From Epiperipatus broadwayi (lineage: Eukaryota; Onychophora; Udeonychophora; Euonychophora; Peripatidae), in contig JAQFVV010006200.1 of NCBI GenBank assembly GCA_028023455.1, positions 2,036,738 to 2,100,737 on the forward strand: a stretch of 64,000 nt of DNA. The letters run 5' to 3'. Positions within the stretch are counted from its first letter, which is position 1; the number at the start of each line of letters is the position of its first letter. Below the pieces are notes generated by a model. It saw only the letters and a program-made list of their open reading frames with translations. It had not been told where the DNA came from and did no database searches. The position numbers and the translations under genes are program-made. This document shows positions 10,790 through 22,713 of this stretch, piece by piece.

Positions 10790-12070
10790 TGTTATTACAA
10801 AAAAAAAATCAAGTCACATGTCACATGACCTAATTTAATAAGCTTGTATTACAAATGTTATAACAAAACACACATTACAAAAAAGTCAATTTTAGATTTT
10901 TCTCTTAAAATTTGAAGTTCAGTATTATTAACTATTATTGAATATAAAGTAAACAAACCAATCTCTCATATTACATCATTTCAATTATAACCTAGTAATA
11001 TCAATAATGTTGAAGATCTAAATACTTGTTGACCATATCAAAATAATGGACAACACTGCTTATATAAATTAATTTATCCAATATATTTTATTTTTAAAGT
11101 GAAATTATATTATTGCATTGCTGAATTTTTTGGTTGTGTTTAAATTTGTTATATAATATTAAATATTCCTATATGAGATAGTGACATTTATAGTTTTATT
11201 TCAACCAATCAAAAAATTGATGCTTATAATAAATACCAATTTGTATAAGCAATATTATTAATTCATATCTAGAGAATTAAATGTAGCTAAACAAGCACAA
11301 AATATGTGATTAATTTTACATCTATATAATCTTCAGTCAGAAAAAGTTTATAACAAAATTAAACTATTTTTGAAACTAACAAAAATAAAAATATTTTCAA
11401 AGTATTAAAATTGTATTAAAAAAAATTAAAAAGTACTTACTTATGCACTTTCATTAACATTGAGTTAAGAAAACTTTCCAGTTTATCATCACATACATTT
11501 TCAATGCTTCAAAAACATTAGTAATTACAAAAATAAAATATATTTTATATTTATTATTAAAAATATTTTTTTAAAAAAATGCAAAATATCTTTGAAACAA
11601 AAAATTATTTTTCAGAATGAAAAAACTTCTTTTGTCTTTAGTAACAATGTATAAATTTCTTAATGAATTGTATCAAAAGTATTTACACTTTATAGCATTT
11701 TTATCTCCTGATCATATCTAATGTCTAGGTACAAAAATTAGAAATATGTACATATAGATTCATTATCATTAACATGGAATCTTGCAACAGTATGATGGAG
11801 AGATATGAAGATTAATACCAATAACAAAGTAATTAAATATTACAAATCATACAATATGAAAATTAATCGATTGTTTACCTAGCATTATTGAATACATTAA
11901 AGAATCAAAGATTTGTCAACAAATCAAAATAGTAATACAGAGATATCTAAATTTGAAAATAAAATGCATTACATAAATTCATTTGCACAAAAGGTTTAGG
12001 CAGCTATTTTGTTATAAACTCATAAATATCTAGATTTTTAGCTTATCCAATGAAACTAGATTGTTATTCA
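10790..12070. other. AT-rich sequence, nothing recognised
   Basis: No open frame, palindrome or shared repeat identified. Confidence 0.5.
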
Positions 12071-12074
12071 AAAC

Positions 12075-12530
12075 ATAAGTAGTATGGGAAATCTTTTTAT
12101 TTATTTTACTGTAGATAGCATTTAGTAATATTAAAATTTAAATTTGCATAAGTGAATGTTAAAATTAACTTTTAATTTATTGCAAATAACATCAGTGCAA
12201 TTATTAATATATTTAGTTTGTCATTTATGTTAATTAGCAATTCAAAAGTTTGAAATGAAATAATATTTGAAATTGAAAAATTCATACTTTAAAAATAAAA
12301 TATATGGTATGAATCTATATCCTAAATTTTTTATTCTAACATATAAACAGGTGTTTAAACTTTTAACATATATGACTATATTAGTTTGTAGCTGATAACT
12401 GAAACATGCAGTATGAGAAATCAATTTATTTTACATTAGATAGTGATTAACAATATTAAAGTCTTTATTTATAATAGAAAGGATTAAATTTTACTCATAA
12501 TTTATTAAATATTATTCATGCAATTATATA
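12075..12530 (+). repeat. Diverged direct duplication, offset about 325 bases
   Basis: Segments 12,075-12,210 and 12,400-12,530 share an order of short blocks (a GAAATC block, a TTTATTTTAC block, an AATATTAAA block, a GCAATTAT end). They look like two old direct copies of one sequence. Confidence 0.4.
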
Positions 12531-12802
12531 TATGTAATCCTGTGGAAGGAAATTACTCTTCCCACATGCACTAATAGATTGATATTAAATTTATATTGAA
12601 GCGTTCAGTGTGTATGAACACACAGAGCTTCATGTTAGGTGGTAAAATTAGTATACATATATATATATATTTTTAAAACTCAAATATCTAATTTTTTATT
12701 TTTTATTTTTGCTTGTTTGCTAAAGGGGATATATGCAGGTGCAGGTGTATGGCTTTACGAATGAGTGGACTTATGTATGTGTAAATTGTTCTATTGAAGT
12801 GC

Positions 12803-12841
<39 letters not shown>

Positions 12842-14336
12842 GAAAGGAAAATATATTTCCATTGTCATATATTTTTATCCTAAAGGCAGTTCGTTCCTTG
12901 CGAATAACATTTTGATGACTCTGCTTTTTTTTTCATAAACATTCCGAAAAATATAGTTGCATGTAAGTGTGAATTAATTTTTCTCATCCTTGAGGCGATT
13001 AAAAGGCAAATAAGATTTTATAACTTTGTGTAATCTTATCTCGATTGTGTCACCTGTTTTTGGTAAAAGATCAACTCAGCTAGTTGCAAGGAAGTGTTGA
13101 ATTGTTTTTCTTATCTTTAAACTGATGTAAATCCTAAAAATCTTTAAACTGATGTAATTAAAAAAAGGAAAAATCAATCATGCGGTCTGTTTTCGTTTCT
13201 AACCAAGAAAAATATATTATAGGTGTTAAATATATATATATATATAGAAAACAAAGCCTTGCTTAGAAAAAAGTTATTATAAATAGAGCAAAGAAAAAGA
13301 ACCAGTGATTCAAATTACTCAAAGTCAAGCAGTGAGAGTAATTGATTCAAATTATTCAAAGTCAAGTAGTGAGAGAAATTATTAAGAGTCAAGCAGTTAG
13401 AGAGAAAAAAATTGTTGGTAGTAAGAAAGTTGGTGTTTTTTTTAAGAAAAGTGAGTCTCAACTACTAGTGCAATTGACTACATTTTAAGCGGAGAAAAGA
13501 CCCACGATATGGCTTTTGAGTAGTACAAATTGCTTTCCCTTTCTCTGGAAAGTCTCCAGAAAAATGCATCTAAAGAAGAGGAGGAGAGACAAATCCCATG
13601 CTGCTGCTATGAAAGAAAATGGAGAATCAACAGCGAAGTCAGTCTATCCTGAGTCCGATAAAGCCAGAGATCGATCCTAATAATGAATGAACCTGGAAAA
13701 AAATATCTGACTCAATCAAAGTGACACAATGATCCACCGAAGAAAAAATGATAACCATTAGTAGCATCAGGAGCGTTGGTTGGATAGTGGAGATTTTGGA
13801 GTACTGGCAAATAGGTTAAAGCTTAGTACTGTTCTGCGACTACCATATCCCGAACATACTGGGTTTGAAGTACTTTTGCTAGGTCTCTGAATCTTGTTGG
13901 CTAATCATACGATTCTGAACGTTACAATATGCACTCACCCATCAATAAGTGTTTTAAAAGCACAGGTGAATCACTTATGATTATAGACTATTCTTATATA
14001 AATCAACTCTTATTGACCATACTTAAATCAGGCTTCGTCTTATTTAATTTATACATCACAGAGAAGATAAAGTTTTTCATTTTTAATTACCTTTGACTTT
14101 GAATTACATTAGTTTTGAATAATTTGTCAATTGAAATATCAGGCTCATAATAAAATCAAGCCCTGATTTAAGTACAGTCTATAAGGATTAGTTCATATAA
14201 GAATAGGCTATAAGCATAGGTGATTCACTTATGCTTTTAAAATACTTAATTATGGGTGAGTGCATGTAAATTTAATATCAATCTAGTAGCACATCTGCAA
14301 AGGTTAATTTCTTCCACAAGATTATATATATATATT
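12526..14336. mobile_element. TIR-bounded element of about 1.8 kb
   Basis: About 68 bases at 12,526-12,593 are inverted at about 14,268-14,336; shared blocks include TTAATATCAATCTA and the TTCCACA region. A second, inner inverted repeat pairs 13,928-14,038 with 14,165-14,268 (GCACTCACCCAT faces ATGGGTGAGTGC). The interior has short direct repeats at 13,310-13,410 and a less AT-rich patch at about 13,450-13,920, but no recognisable transposase. Both inverted repeats could be the ends of one composite fold-back element. Confidence 0.55.
13564..13680 (+). CDS. Short open frame of 38 codons, unknown
   Basis: ATG-initiated frame beginning MHLKKRRRDK, basic at the N-terminus, inside a patch with more balanced base composition than its surroundings. 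No family recognised. It may be a piece of an element-encoded protein or chance. Confidence 0.2.
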   Translation: MHLKKRRRDKSHAAAMKENGESTAKSVYPESDKARDRS

Positions 14337-14339
14337 ACT

Positions 14340-14825
14340 GTGCATATGTTAAACAGATATTATATACTTTACTTTAAAATATAAATGGTCTAATCTTATA
14401 ATTATTAAATAAACTGATTCTTTTTTTTTTTACTATTAATAAGCTAATAGGAGTAAGTATTTAAGCAGGCAGGAATTTATTTTAATATATTTTTAAAAAA
14501 TATCCGAATAAACAAATACATAATGTAATAATAAATCATTTAAACATAAATAAAAAAAACATTTTTTAATATTTCTTTTTAAAAATAGCTTATAGTGGCA
14601 TTAAAGTGATTTTGTTCTTTTTATTTAACAATTTATATCATAAATCTTTTATCATCATATGTTTAAAAAACAGAGAGAGAATCTCATGACACATTATTAA
14701 TTAATTAAACTTTATATTTTGAAAATATATAACAAATATAAGTTGCTAAAATCAAATCAACTTTTAAATTCTATTAGTTATTAAACAATATAATAATTTT
14801 CAATGTGAAAGTTTTTATTTTATAT
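14340..14825. other. AT-rich spacer, nothing recognised
   Basis: No feature noticed. Confidence 0.5.
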
Positions 14826-15160
14826 CATCATCATCATCATTATCAACCATTATCAATCCACTGCAGAATGAAGGTCTCTCCAAGTTTAATACATCTTCTC
14901 CGATCTTTAGCTTCTCTTCTCCACATCACCCCTGCACATTTTCTTATTTCATCCATCCATCTCACATGTGGTCTCTTTCTGGGTCTTTTACAATCTCTTG
15001 GAATCCCGTTTAAAATCTCAATTGTCCATCTATTATTATCTCTTCTAGCAATATGTCCAGCCCAAATCCACTTCAATCTTTTAATTTTTTCAATGAGGTC
15101 AGTAACACCTGTTTGTTCTCTTACCCATACATTGCGTTTTCGATCTCTTCTTGTTTTATT
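14826..15160 (-). pseudogene. RTE-like LINE, C-terminal fragment with ATG-type 3' repeat tail
   Basis: A minus-strand frame runs from about 15,157 to a stop at 14,843. It contains RKRNVWVREQTGVTDLIE, WIWAGHIARR, RWMDEIRKCAG and LGETFILQWIDNG. This is the conserved end of RTE-type reverse transcriptase polyproteins, often mis-annotated as craniofacial development protein 2-like. The 3' end runs into a GAT/ATG trinucleotide tail (14,826-14,842), typical of RTE elements. The 5' side is truncated near 15,200, directly against a second, older copy in the same orientation. The frame is intact over its length, so this copy is the younger one. Confidence 0.85.
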
Positions 15161-15207
15161 TTATATAGTGAGTTAAATATTCTTAATGAGTTTAATATTA
15201 ATTCATC

Positions 15208-16200
15208 AGGCATATCATCATCATCATCGTGATTTCCAATCATTATCAGACCTCTGAGAATCAAAGTCTATCCAAGTTTAATATTTTTCTTAATCCGTAT
15301 TTTCTTCTCTACATTAGTCTAGAAAATGTTCTTATCCATCAATCTTATAATGTAATCTCTTTCTAGGTCTTTTAAAATATTTTGGGCTTCTATTTAGAAC
15401 TTTAATTACCCATCTAATATTATTTTTTACAATGACATGTTGGGTCAAGTTCTAAGCCTCATTTCCATTCAATGAATTGTATAGGATAATAACTCTTAAA
15501 GCAAAAAGTTTGAAGCAGTTATTTCACTATGACAAAGCAGTTTATTTTTTAGCTTGACACATATTATAGCAGGTAATTGGAGTCCATATTGTATTTTAAC
15601 ATCTAAATCTAATTTTTTAAAATGTTGCCAAGATATTTAAAGGATTTACACTCTAAAGCTGATAATCAATTAATTAAAAGTTGTTTTATATTTTTATTCT
15701 AACAATGATTTTTTTAAAAAACATTAAATGCTAAACTGAAACCTTTACATTCTGCTTTTAACACCTTATGAATATTCTTTAGATCATCTTTTGAATCAAC
15801 AAGAATACTATGAATCTAAAAGTCCACAGAAATTAAGTTCACATTAAAAACTTAATCAATTATCATATATTATACCTTGAAACCTCTTTTTGATGCTATC
15901 TATATACTACTCAAAAACACAAACATTTAAGTAACAATGTTGGATCTAAGACACATCCATGTTTAAGAAAAGTATATTATTCATCAATCCTAATAATACT
16001 TTCTCTCATACTATTATGAAGAAAGTGTTTAAGATAAGTAATTTTTTGCAGACAACCACCTTATTGTAAATATTACCAAAATGTTTTCAATTAATAATAA
16101 AAGTCCCATATAAACCATGCCTTTTTCATTATACTTTTTTTTAATTTTCTGGGCAATAAAAACAAAATCAAGCTCTAGATATTCCATTCTTCTTAATGAG
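15208..16200 (-). pseudogene. Second, older RTE-like copy: RT and C-terminus
   Basis: Starts at another ATC/GAT tail (15,208-15,225). The reverse strand gives degraded matches to the same end (RPRKR, KNIKLG, NIRWVIKVLNRSPKYFKRP). Further upstream it reads ECKSFKYLGNIL and, at 16,057-15,932, one frame with HFLHNSMRES and KHGCVLDPTLL, corresponding to the RTE block KQGCVLAPTLF before the active site. Upstream again (about 16,190) is DFVFIAQKIKKKYNEKG. Many stops and shifts show it is long dead. Together with 14,826-15,160 this makes two same-strand RTE 3' ends in tandem. Confidence 0.7.
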
Positions 16201-17492
16201 TTATAATTATTGGAAAACTGCTGTTTTTGTACCAGGTATCTTTATTGCAGTTTTTAATACAGCATCAGTTATTTTTTATTCAAATTTGAATCATCTTCAT
16301 AATCTATTAATACTTTAAAATGATTTTGAAAATTCTATTTTAAATTCATTGGAATGTTTCTGAAGATTAGGAATAGCACATATGAGTACTGTCTTTTTAA
16401 ATTTTTATCTCATTAGTTTTGCATTAACATCTAACATTTCTGTAATTGACGATCAATCCCTACATCTTGTAGTATTTATTTTCTGTTTGTCAAAATATAA
16501 TTCAATTTTATTACACCTTCATTTGGATGCTTCCATGTCTATTTTTCTGTTTAATGTTTTTCTTAAAGAAAGAATTTATAATACACCTGGGTATCATTTT
16601 ACGCGATAGATAGGTTCCTCAGAAAACATGCGCAAACGAAATCGTGCAAAAAATAGACGTAACTTACATTGAAAAGGGGGGGATGTGGTCTGTGATTTTT
16701 CAAAATTTGTGTAAAAGCAAAGCACCAACGTAAAATTACTTTAAAATGTGCGCCAAAAAAAAATAAGGAAATAAAATATGACTAATATAAAAATTTCTAA
16801 TTTGAAAAAAATTGATACAAGACAAACTTTTTTTAACTATAATACTTAATTTTATTCAAAATAATATATTTTTATGCATAATTTACAGTACGGTAATTTA
16901 CATTTTTTTTATATACGTTTTAATTATTATAGCTATTTGCTGAAAAACATGTTCGTTTGCAAACAACTAGCGCCAACTTCACATTCATGTTGTGTCAATG
17001 GTTTTCTGGTGACAACGTAATTAGTAATTAATCTTTGAGACAATGATTTTATTAATTGTTTATGAAACTAACAACTAAAAATTAAATTCTTATTTTTGTC
17101 TTTAATTTTCAATTCCGTTTAAAAATCAAATTTCACATCACATTAATTTCAAGTTGCCGTAAGTAATTTTTAAATTGTTAATTACAATTAAAAATCAGAT
17201 TTTAATTTTTAATTGTCAAATTTAATTGTGCCCACTGCTATTACTGACCTTTTAAAAATAAACTTGTGGACACTAAATGTTTAATAATTGAGTACGTTCT
17301 TTTTTAAAAAGCAAAAACAAAATGTGATTTAAAATGCAAAATTAACACACACAATGTTTGAACAAATTTACATTATAATCTTGTAAAATTTAATGTGAGT
17401 ATACATAAAATGTGGAAATCATGATTTTAATTTCATTATTGCATAAAATCTTACTATTACAAAGCACTGAAAATATTAAAATTACTAAGATG
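16201..17492. other. Unassigned interior between RTE RT and endonuclease regions
   Basis: Sits where the RTE linker should be, but from about 16,610 the sequence has unusual CpG content (GCGCAAACG and neighbours) and no RTE match, so a foreign insertion is likely. Near 16,565-16,612 the plus strand reads YTWVSFYA after a stop, echoing the minus-strand YTWVSFYVD at about 17,648, which suggests a small inverted duplication of the endonuclease region. Confidence 0.35.
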
Positions 17493-17590
17493 AAAGTCGA
17501 ATTCCAATAATGTGCTATTACTTTCAATATAACGTAAGTGTGCGAAATTTATTATTTAAAGTAATAGCACATTATCAGAGTTCGACTTCC
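17493..17590. repeat. Short palindromic MITE-like element
   Basis: Arms of about 31-35 bases: AAGTCGAATTC at the left faces GAGTTCGACTT at the right, with AATGTGCTATTAC mirrored inside. Confidence 0.7.
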
Positions 17591-17599
17591 AGTGAAACA

Positions 17600-18172
17600 T
17601 GAATTGGGTAACTTCAAAATCGTGTTAAATAAGTCCACATAAAAAGAGACCCAGGTGTATACAGTTTTTCTTTTTCTGAAAATTTTCATGTCTGTGCTTC
17701 TCTTATTTCTGGCATTATAACCAGATTTATCTGCTGCGTGTTTATCTTTCAATCATTTATCAATTATAACATTAAAATCTTCCTTGATAATTTTAAAATA
17801 TTTGTTGTTCTGATCAAAAGCATTTTGTACATCAGTATAAAAATCTTTTACTTCTTCATCTCAATGAAAACTTGTTAAGGCATAAACTTGAATTATCTGC
17901 ATTTGGTATCTTACATTAAGTTGAATAACTAATCTTGGCACTGTCTGATATTCTATCAATATCCATAATGTTATTTTTCTGTTTTTAATTTATAATGAAT
18001 CCCACTTCATTTCTGCTTCCAATATTTGTACCTTAATAGTATATATTTGTTTCTTTATGTTTTCTTTTAATTTCACAAAATCCAACAAAGTTTCATTTAA
18101 TACTGGATACTTTTCTTCCAGTTCATGCAGTCTTCTTCATTTTGATAGTGAATTTGTAAATTTTTAAATAAA
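17600..18172 (-). pseudogene. RTE-like APE endonuclease fragment
   Basis: The reverse strand reads QIIQVYALTSFH, then DEEVKDFYTDVQNAF, then EDFNV (where the catalytic GDFN block is expected), then MKIFRKRKTVYTWVSFY. That order matches RTE endonucleases (VYAPTS, EEVEEFY, GDFN, FxxRxxxxYTW). The Gly before DFN is replaced by Glu and stops interrupt it. It is on the same strand as the RT copy at 15.2-16.2 kb and is probably the 5' part of the same element, split by an insertion. Confidence 0.65.
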
Positions 18173-18226
18173 AGGGTCATATAAAACAGTATTTTAAATG
18201 AAATTGAGATTAAGTATATGATTTTA

Positions 18227-18412
18227 TACAGAAGCAAAACTCTCCATATAGTAGTGTCACTCAATGCAAGCCAGAGTAATCAATGGATGCAGGAAGATTT
18301 GGGCATAAAATCCCTATCTAGTGCCTACTCATCCAATATCTCCAGACTAGTTTCTAGCTTGTGGCTTTCATCAGTGAGCATAAAGAATGGGGATCATGTG
18401 ATGTTTAGTCAT
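18227..18412 (-). repeat. Family B partial copy with hammerhead motif
   Basis: Minus-strand half monomer. The hammerhead segment is at 18,339-18,380: CTGATGA (18,374-18,368), stem II, GAAAC, GTC, and closing TGGAGA. Immediately after it, at the right, sits the outer-end sequence of family B, so most of the monomer was deleted. Confidence 0.75.
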
Positions 18413-18429
18413 TTTGTATAATTTTATAA

Positions 18430-19490
18430 TATCATTTATATTATTAATTATAGTTCATCAAAAATTACATTATATCAATATATAAAAGAAATAATTTTAT
18501 AAAGATTATATCATTCCTGTCTTAATATATGTAGTAAAAATATGGCTCTTCATTAAAAATAAAATTGAGAAAAATTAACTTATACCACAAAATGTTCAAA
18601 TAAAGAATATTAACACTAACTTAAGAAAACAAAATGCCACATAAATTTCTAAAAGCTGAAATTATAAAATAAAAATGGATTGGATATTTTGTTAAGATTA
18701 AGGTATAATGAGGGCAAGTTATTTACAAGGCAAGTTATTGCATCTAGTTACATATAACTAGATGAAGAGATAAAAAAACATTTATAAGATTAAGTTGATT
18801 GATAAATGTCCAAAAATAAAAATGAGAAACATTTTCTAACAGTGCAATAGTGATTATAGCAAAACAATAAATAAAAATTATATTTTTAAGTTATGGATTC
18901 AAGAACTACCAATTCCAATAAAATCATTTTAAGGTTAATATTATTTATATTATCCAATGTCACTTCCAAATAGATTATTTACAAAGCAATTTCTGTTTAA
19001 TTGTTTAAAATCTAGAGTAGTTATTAAAACAAAATAATATGTCTCCTCTACTTTTCATATAATTTACACTACAGTAATTTTTCTTATGTCATTCTACTTG
19101 TAAATCACTTATAAAAACATGAATAGTCTGAGGACACCAGATATTAATGCTAATCAGATATCCAAATTAGTTTCTGACAATTGAACATCCTCTATATAAA
19201 AGATTTGCTATTTCTTCAGTAGGAAGATATCAGATCATATGTGCAAGTCTATAGATATCTGTCTATTATTTTATTTGGTATATACCTCTTTTTGCTATAA
19301 TTTTAGGCCGTTAAATCATATAATTACTGCTTTACCTGGAAATTCTTCAGTCACTTAAAAAATGTAGCCCATTCTGAATTTGTAATCACCTACATGTGTG
19401 TATATATATATATATAATACAAATAAAATATCCATTAATTAAAAAACTATTGTAATAAAAATATAAATATAATAGTGATTAATTATTATA
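18430..19490. other. AT-rich sequence, nothing recognised
   Basis: No shared repeat or coding trace found; a short TA run lies near 19,400. Confidence 0.5.
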
Positions 19491-19494
19491 TACA

Positions 19495-19608
19495 GTCTTT
19501 TCAATCTGCAGAAGTACTTTCAGTTAATTTCTTAACATTTCTCAACAGCAGTTGTGGAGAGTTAAGAAATTAATGGACGTACTTATGTAGATTGAAAAGA
19601 TGATATAT
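19495..19608. repeat. Inverted pair of PLE 3' ends (same family as 46.7-47.8 kb)
   Basis: Mirror arms at about 19,497-19,540 and 19,556-19,603 share CTTTTCAATCT and AGTAC blocks with the outer ends of the PLE pair at 46.75 and 47.74 kb. The minus strand carries a hammerhead-like stem II (GTTAA/TTAAC, loop GAAA, 19,523-19,536) followed by GAAA (19,521-19,518). Confidence 0.6.
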
Positions 19609-19912
19609 GAAAGTTAATTACCATTATATTTATTATTTTTATTATTATGTGTGTATATATATGTGTGTGTGTCAAAGGCATAGCAGAAAATAGCTTCTTG
19701 ATGGTTATATTGCATATAATGCTCTCTACTGGTCAAATCAAAGGCAAAAGCCAAGTCCAGAAATGTTTATGGTACATAAATTTTTTATGTTTACACAGAT
19801 ATCTCATGGATAGAATTATATAAGTGGATAGCTACAAATCTACAATAGTTAATGAATTTTAATTCATCTGTTGAAGTCATTTTTATATCTAATTCTTTTT
19901 TTAACCAACTCT
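19609..19912. other. Spacer with TG-rich run, nothing recognised
   Basis: Contains a TATG/TG run at about 19,645-19,670. A segment near 19,736-19,770 (AAAGGCAAAAGCC) resembles the adjacent fold-back. Confidence 0.4.
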
Positions 19913-20165
19913 AGAATCATCTACTGCAAGCATATGCAAATAATATGCACCGAATGCTATAATGGCACATTCTAGCAATCTCCAAATTTATTTTTAGCTT
20001 TTGCCTTTATTGGTAAATACTATATTTTAAGGTTGTGCATTACATCTTTGAATCCTAGTTTTCACTATTAAGGCAAAAGCCAAAAACCAATGTGGAAATG
20101 GGTCTAATGTAGAACTACATCATCTAATATTCATTATTTATTCAAGCTTGCAGTAGACGATATTA
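19913..20165. repeat. Fold-back repeat, family E
   Basis: Arms 19,913-20,013 and 20,068-20,165 are inverted (ATCTACTGCAAGC faces GCTTGCAGTAGACGAT). The inner arm ends hold AAGGCAAAAGCC followed by an A-rich block, which aligns with the stem II and GAAA region of family B, but the CTGAnGA core is decayed. Confidence 0.6.
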
Positions 20166-20169
20166 CTGC

Positions 20170-21015
20170 AGAGTGAAAAGAATTGTATTGACAACATATG
20201 AGTGAACATATAAGAAAATTATATGTTATATTTCTTATTAATAAACTGTAATATCTCTTTTCATTCTTTTCAGTTATAATTGTAAAGCAAAATTGATGTT
20301 AGTATAAACCCAAAACTCAGTCTGAACTGAAAGAGCTCTCATAAAAACAACTTTTATCAAATGTATAGCATGTGTATTATGATAACAAAATTAACCTGTT
20401 TACAAATGAAATTAGTTTTTATAATTAACAACTATAGAAGAGGAAGAATCATAACATAAAAGAACCACTAACCATAAAGTGGTGCTATTTATGCAAACAA
20501 AAAGATTGTTTGAATGGATTTTTTTCCAAGCCTTTTCCCAAACCAGTAGTGTTTTTAACAAATTTAAGATCCTAAGAACCAAATTAAGAAAGGGATACTT
20601 TTTAATATTAATTGTTCTACATTTCTTTTATATTTTTCAGCTTTGGTTTCAAGATCAATGACTCCAATGGCAATATATCTCTTGACTCTTGGTAATCATG
20701 TTACTATTCCCAGAACTCAAATTATCATTAAATAGTTCTAGATTGTCCAAATGAAATTAAGTTCTAATTACATAAGTAGTACAAAACTGTTAAGTTATAC
20801 TCTTTTAATACTTCTGTAAACAGATTTAATTTGGTCTTTGGATAATGTGAAGCTTAGATTACTTGATAAAGATAAGGGGAAAGACTTGAGTTTATTAACT
20901 AGTTACAGAACAGTAGCTATAACTTTATTAATGCATAAAATATTTACATATATAATAATGTATAGGGAAAAAGTCTCTCCAACACTATAGTGAAGAAAAA
21001 ATAATGCTTACTACA
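20170..21015. other. AT-rich sequence, nothing recognised
   Basis: No shared repeat or coding trace. Confidence 0.5.
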
Positions 21016-21029
21016 CTAGTGCCTGCATA

Positions 21030-21140
21030 GGTTGTCGTAACATTAGGTAACAGATTCTGGGGTACAAGGTCCATGGATTATGGCTCAGTTTTGTTACTTC
21101 TAGGGGTCAAACTTCTTACGAACTCCCGAAACTATAAATC
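21030..21140 (+). repeat. Decayed tRNA-like SINE relative
   Basis: Its tail (CAAACTTCTTACGAACTCC, 21,108-21,126) matches the tail of the three tandem units at 22.7-23.06 kb. The tRNA-like head is hardly recognisable. Confidence 0.45.
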
Positions 21141-21149
21141 AAATTGTTT

Positions 21150-22180
21150 TTTCTGATTATTTTTCAGATTTTGTTTCTTGTTTTACCCCCTGTCTAAGAA
21201 TAATCAGATACCCATTTCCCAACCCACAATGGATAGTTAATTGATTGCTAATTGTTAATATTCCTTTTTATTATTATTATTTATTTATGATTGGATGACA
21301 AGCTTACCAGAAAAAAAATGTCAAGCTCCAATTGGATTCGAATCCGATATTTGCGTATATTTAGTACTGTTAAACTGTTAGTATATATATATAACAAACA
21401 AACATGTTTTTAAAATTTTATAAAATTTCCATTCATTTTTTTTTTCCGGTTATTATAATTGGCTTCTAATGACGCAGCCAAATGCCTGAGTAACTGTTTG
21501 TTTTCCTTCTTTCCTTGACATAAATTTTCTATTTAATAGCTATATGTATTATAAATATGTGTGTTACGAAAACATCAAAGTCCTAGTTCTGTTCATTTAT
21601 TCTAGAGAATGACGTCAAACATTTTAATTTACGTAATGACTTGAGTTAGCAATAGGTTCATATATTGGTAAATACAGTTGGGAAAGATTTCATCTGTGAA
21701 ATTAGAATTATCGTTAGAAAGCAGGTTACAGTACTGTATTTAAATTTTCACCTGAATTCCAGTTGAATGTCAAACGTAGACGTATAGCCCCTCAACCATA
21801 AACCCTTGTTATTAACTACTTTAATATTTACCCGAGGTCAAGGTTGAATCAATCACTGTCATATTTTTAAAGAAAAAAACAAACTTCTCAAGTTATTATT
21901 AAAATTACCATTGTGTTGGTTATCATTCAAAAGCGTTATCACTTTCAAAACCACTCAACTGCGCGGATAAACTGATAAAAGAGGCAAGTACGTACTTGTA
22001 AATAATTGGAGAAATAATTGTTTACACTCGTCATAAAAATAAAATAATGTAATTTTTGTTTATGAAAAATAAATAATGTTTTGTAAGAAGTTCGGTGTGT
22101 GTATATATATTAGTCATTTTCATACAACAAACATATGAGTTCTAGCCTAATAATAGTTTTAGTATATTAATCTAAACTGC
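21150..22180. other. Mixed sequence, one B-box-like word, otherwise nothing
   Basis: Near 21,335-21,352 the minus strand reads GGATTCGAATCC, close to a Pol III B box, but no tRNA cloverleaf could be built around it. The stretch retains more CpG than its neighbours. No coding trace. Confidence 0.35.
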
Positions 22181-22184
22181 TGTC

Positions 22185-22500
22185 ATTAAGGTCCCACAAA
22201 AAGTGCACTGAAATGAAAGTCTGTCATTTTATCATTGCACGACCATGCAGAACAGAGAACATAATTAAAAAAAATTGAATGATTTTATTACTTGGAAGTT
22301 CATAAAAAGTTTGAGCACTAAACATGCCAGAATTGGATTGATTAAGGATCTTATACTGCAGAGTCAGACAGTCTATCATTGCACAAAATCATGCAGAACC
22401 AGAGGATACGATGATCAAGGCCAACTGACAAAGCTGGTTCAGCAAAAATGCATTTCGGAACATTTGTCTTTTTTTGATGATTTTCAAACATATATATGTT
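22185..22500 (+). repeat. Degenerate direct repeats with a hammerhead-like segment
   Basis: Two direct copies of a block ending ATGCAGAAC (near 22,246 and 22,391). At 22,410-22,460 the second copy reads CCAACTGACAA, then GCT and AGC around loop GGTTC, then AAAA. This is the family A core, stem II and loop in divergent form. The 75-codon open frame over it appears incidental. Confidence 0.45.
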
Positions 22501-22713
22501 AAAGTATGTTAAGATAATTAGATAATATCAAGTAATAATATTTAATCAGCAGGGGCAATTTGCCATTTTTTGGCACCTTTTAATATAATTTGTTTTAGCC
22601 AGTGGCATGCAGTCCATGAAATCATTACTTCTCTTAATATAATTATATCTTTGTTTCTTTTGTGACATTTTCATAATTATCATATTTTATAAGTTAAATT
22701 TTTTCCCCCCTAT

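Noticed and set aside
14805-15176. 123-codon plus-strand frame
   Set aside because: Shadow of the minus-strand RTE C-terminal frame, which has recognisable motifs.
17552-17752. 66-codon reverse frame as an independent gene
   Set aside because: Part of the decayed RTE endonuclease.
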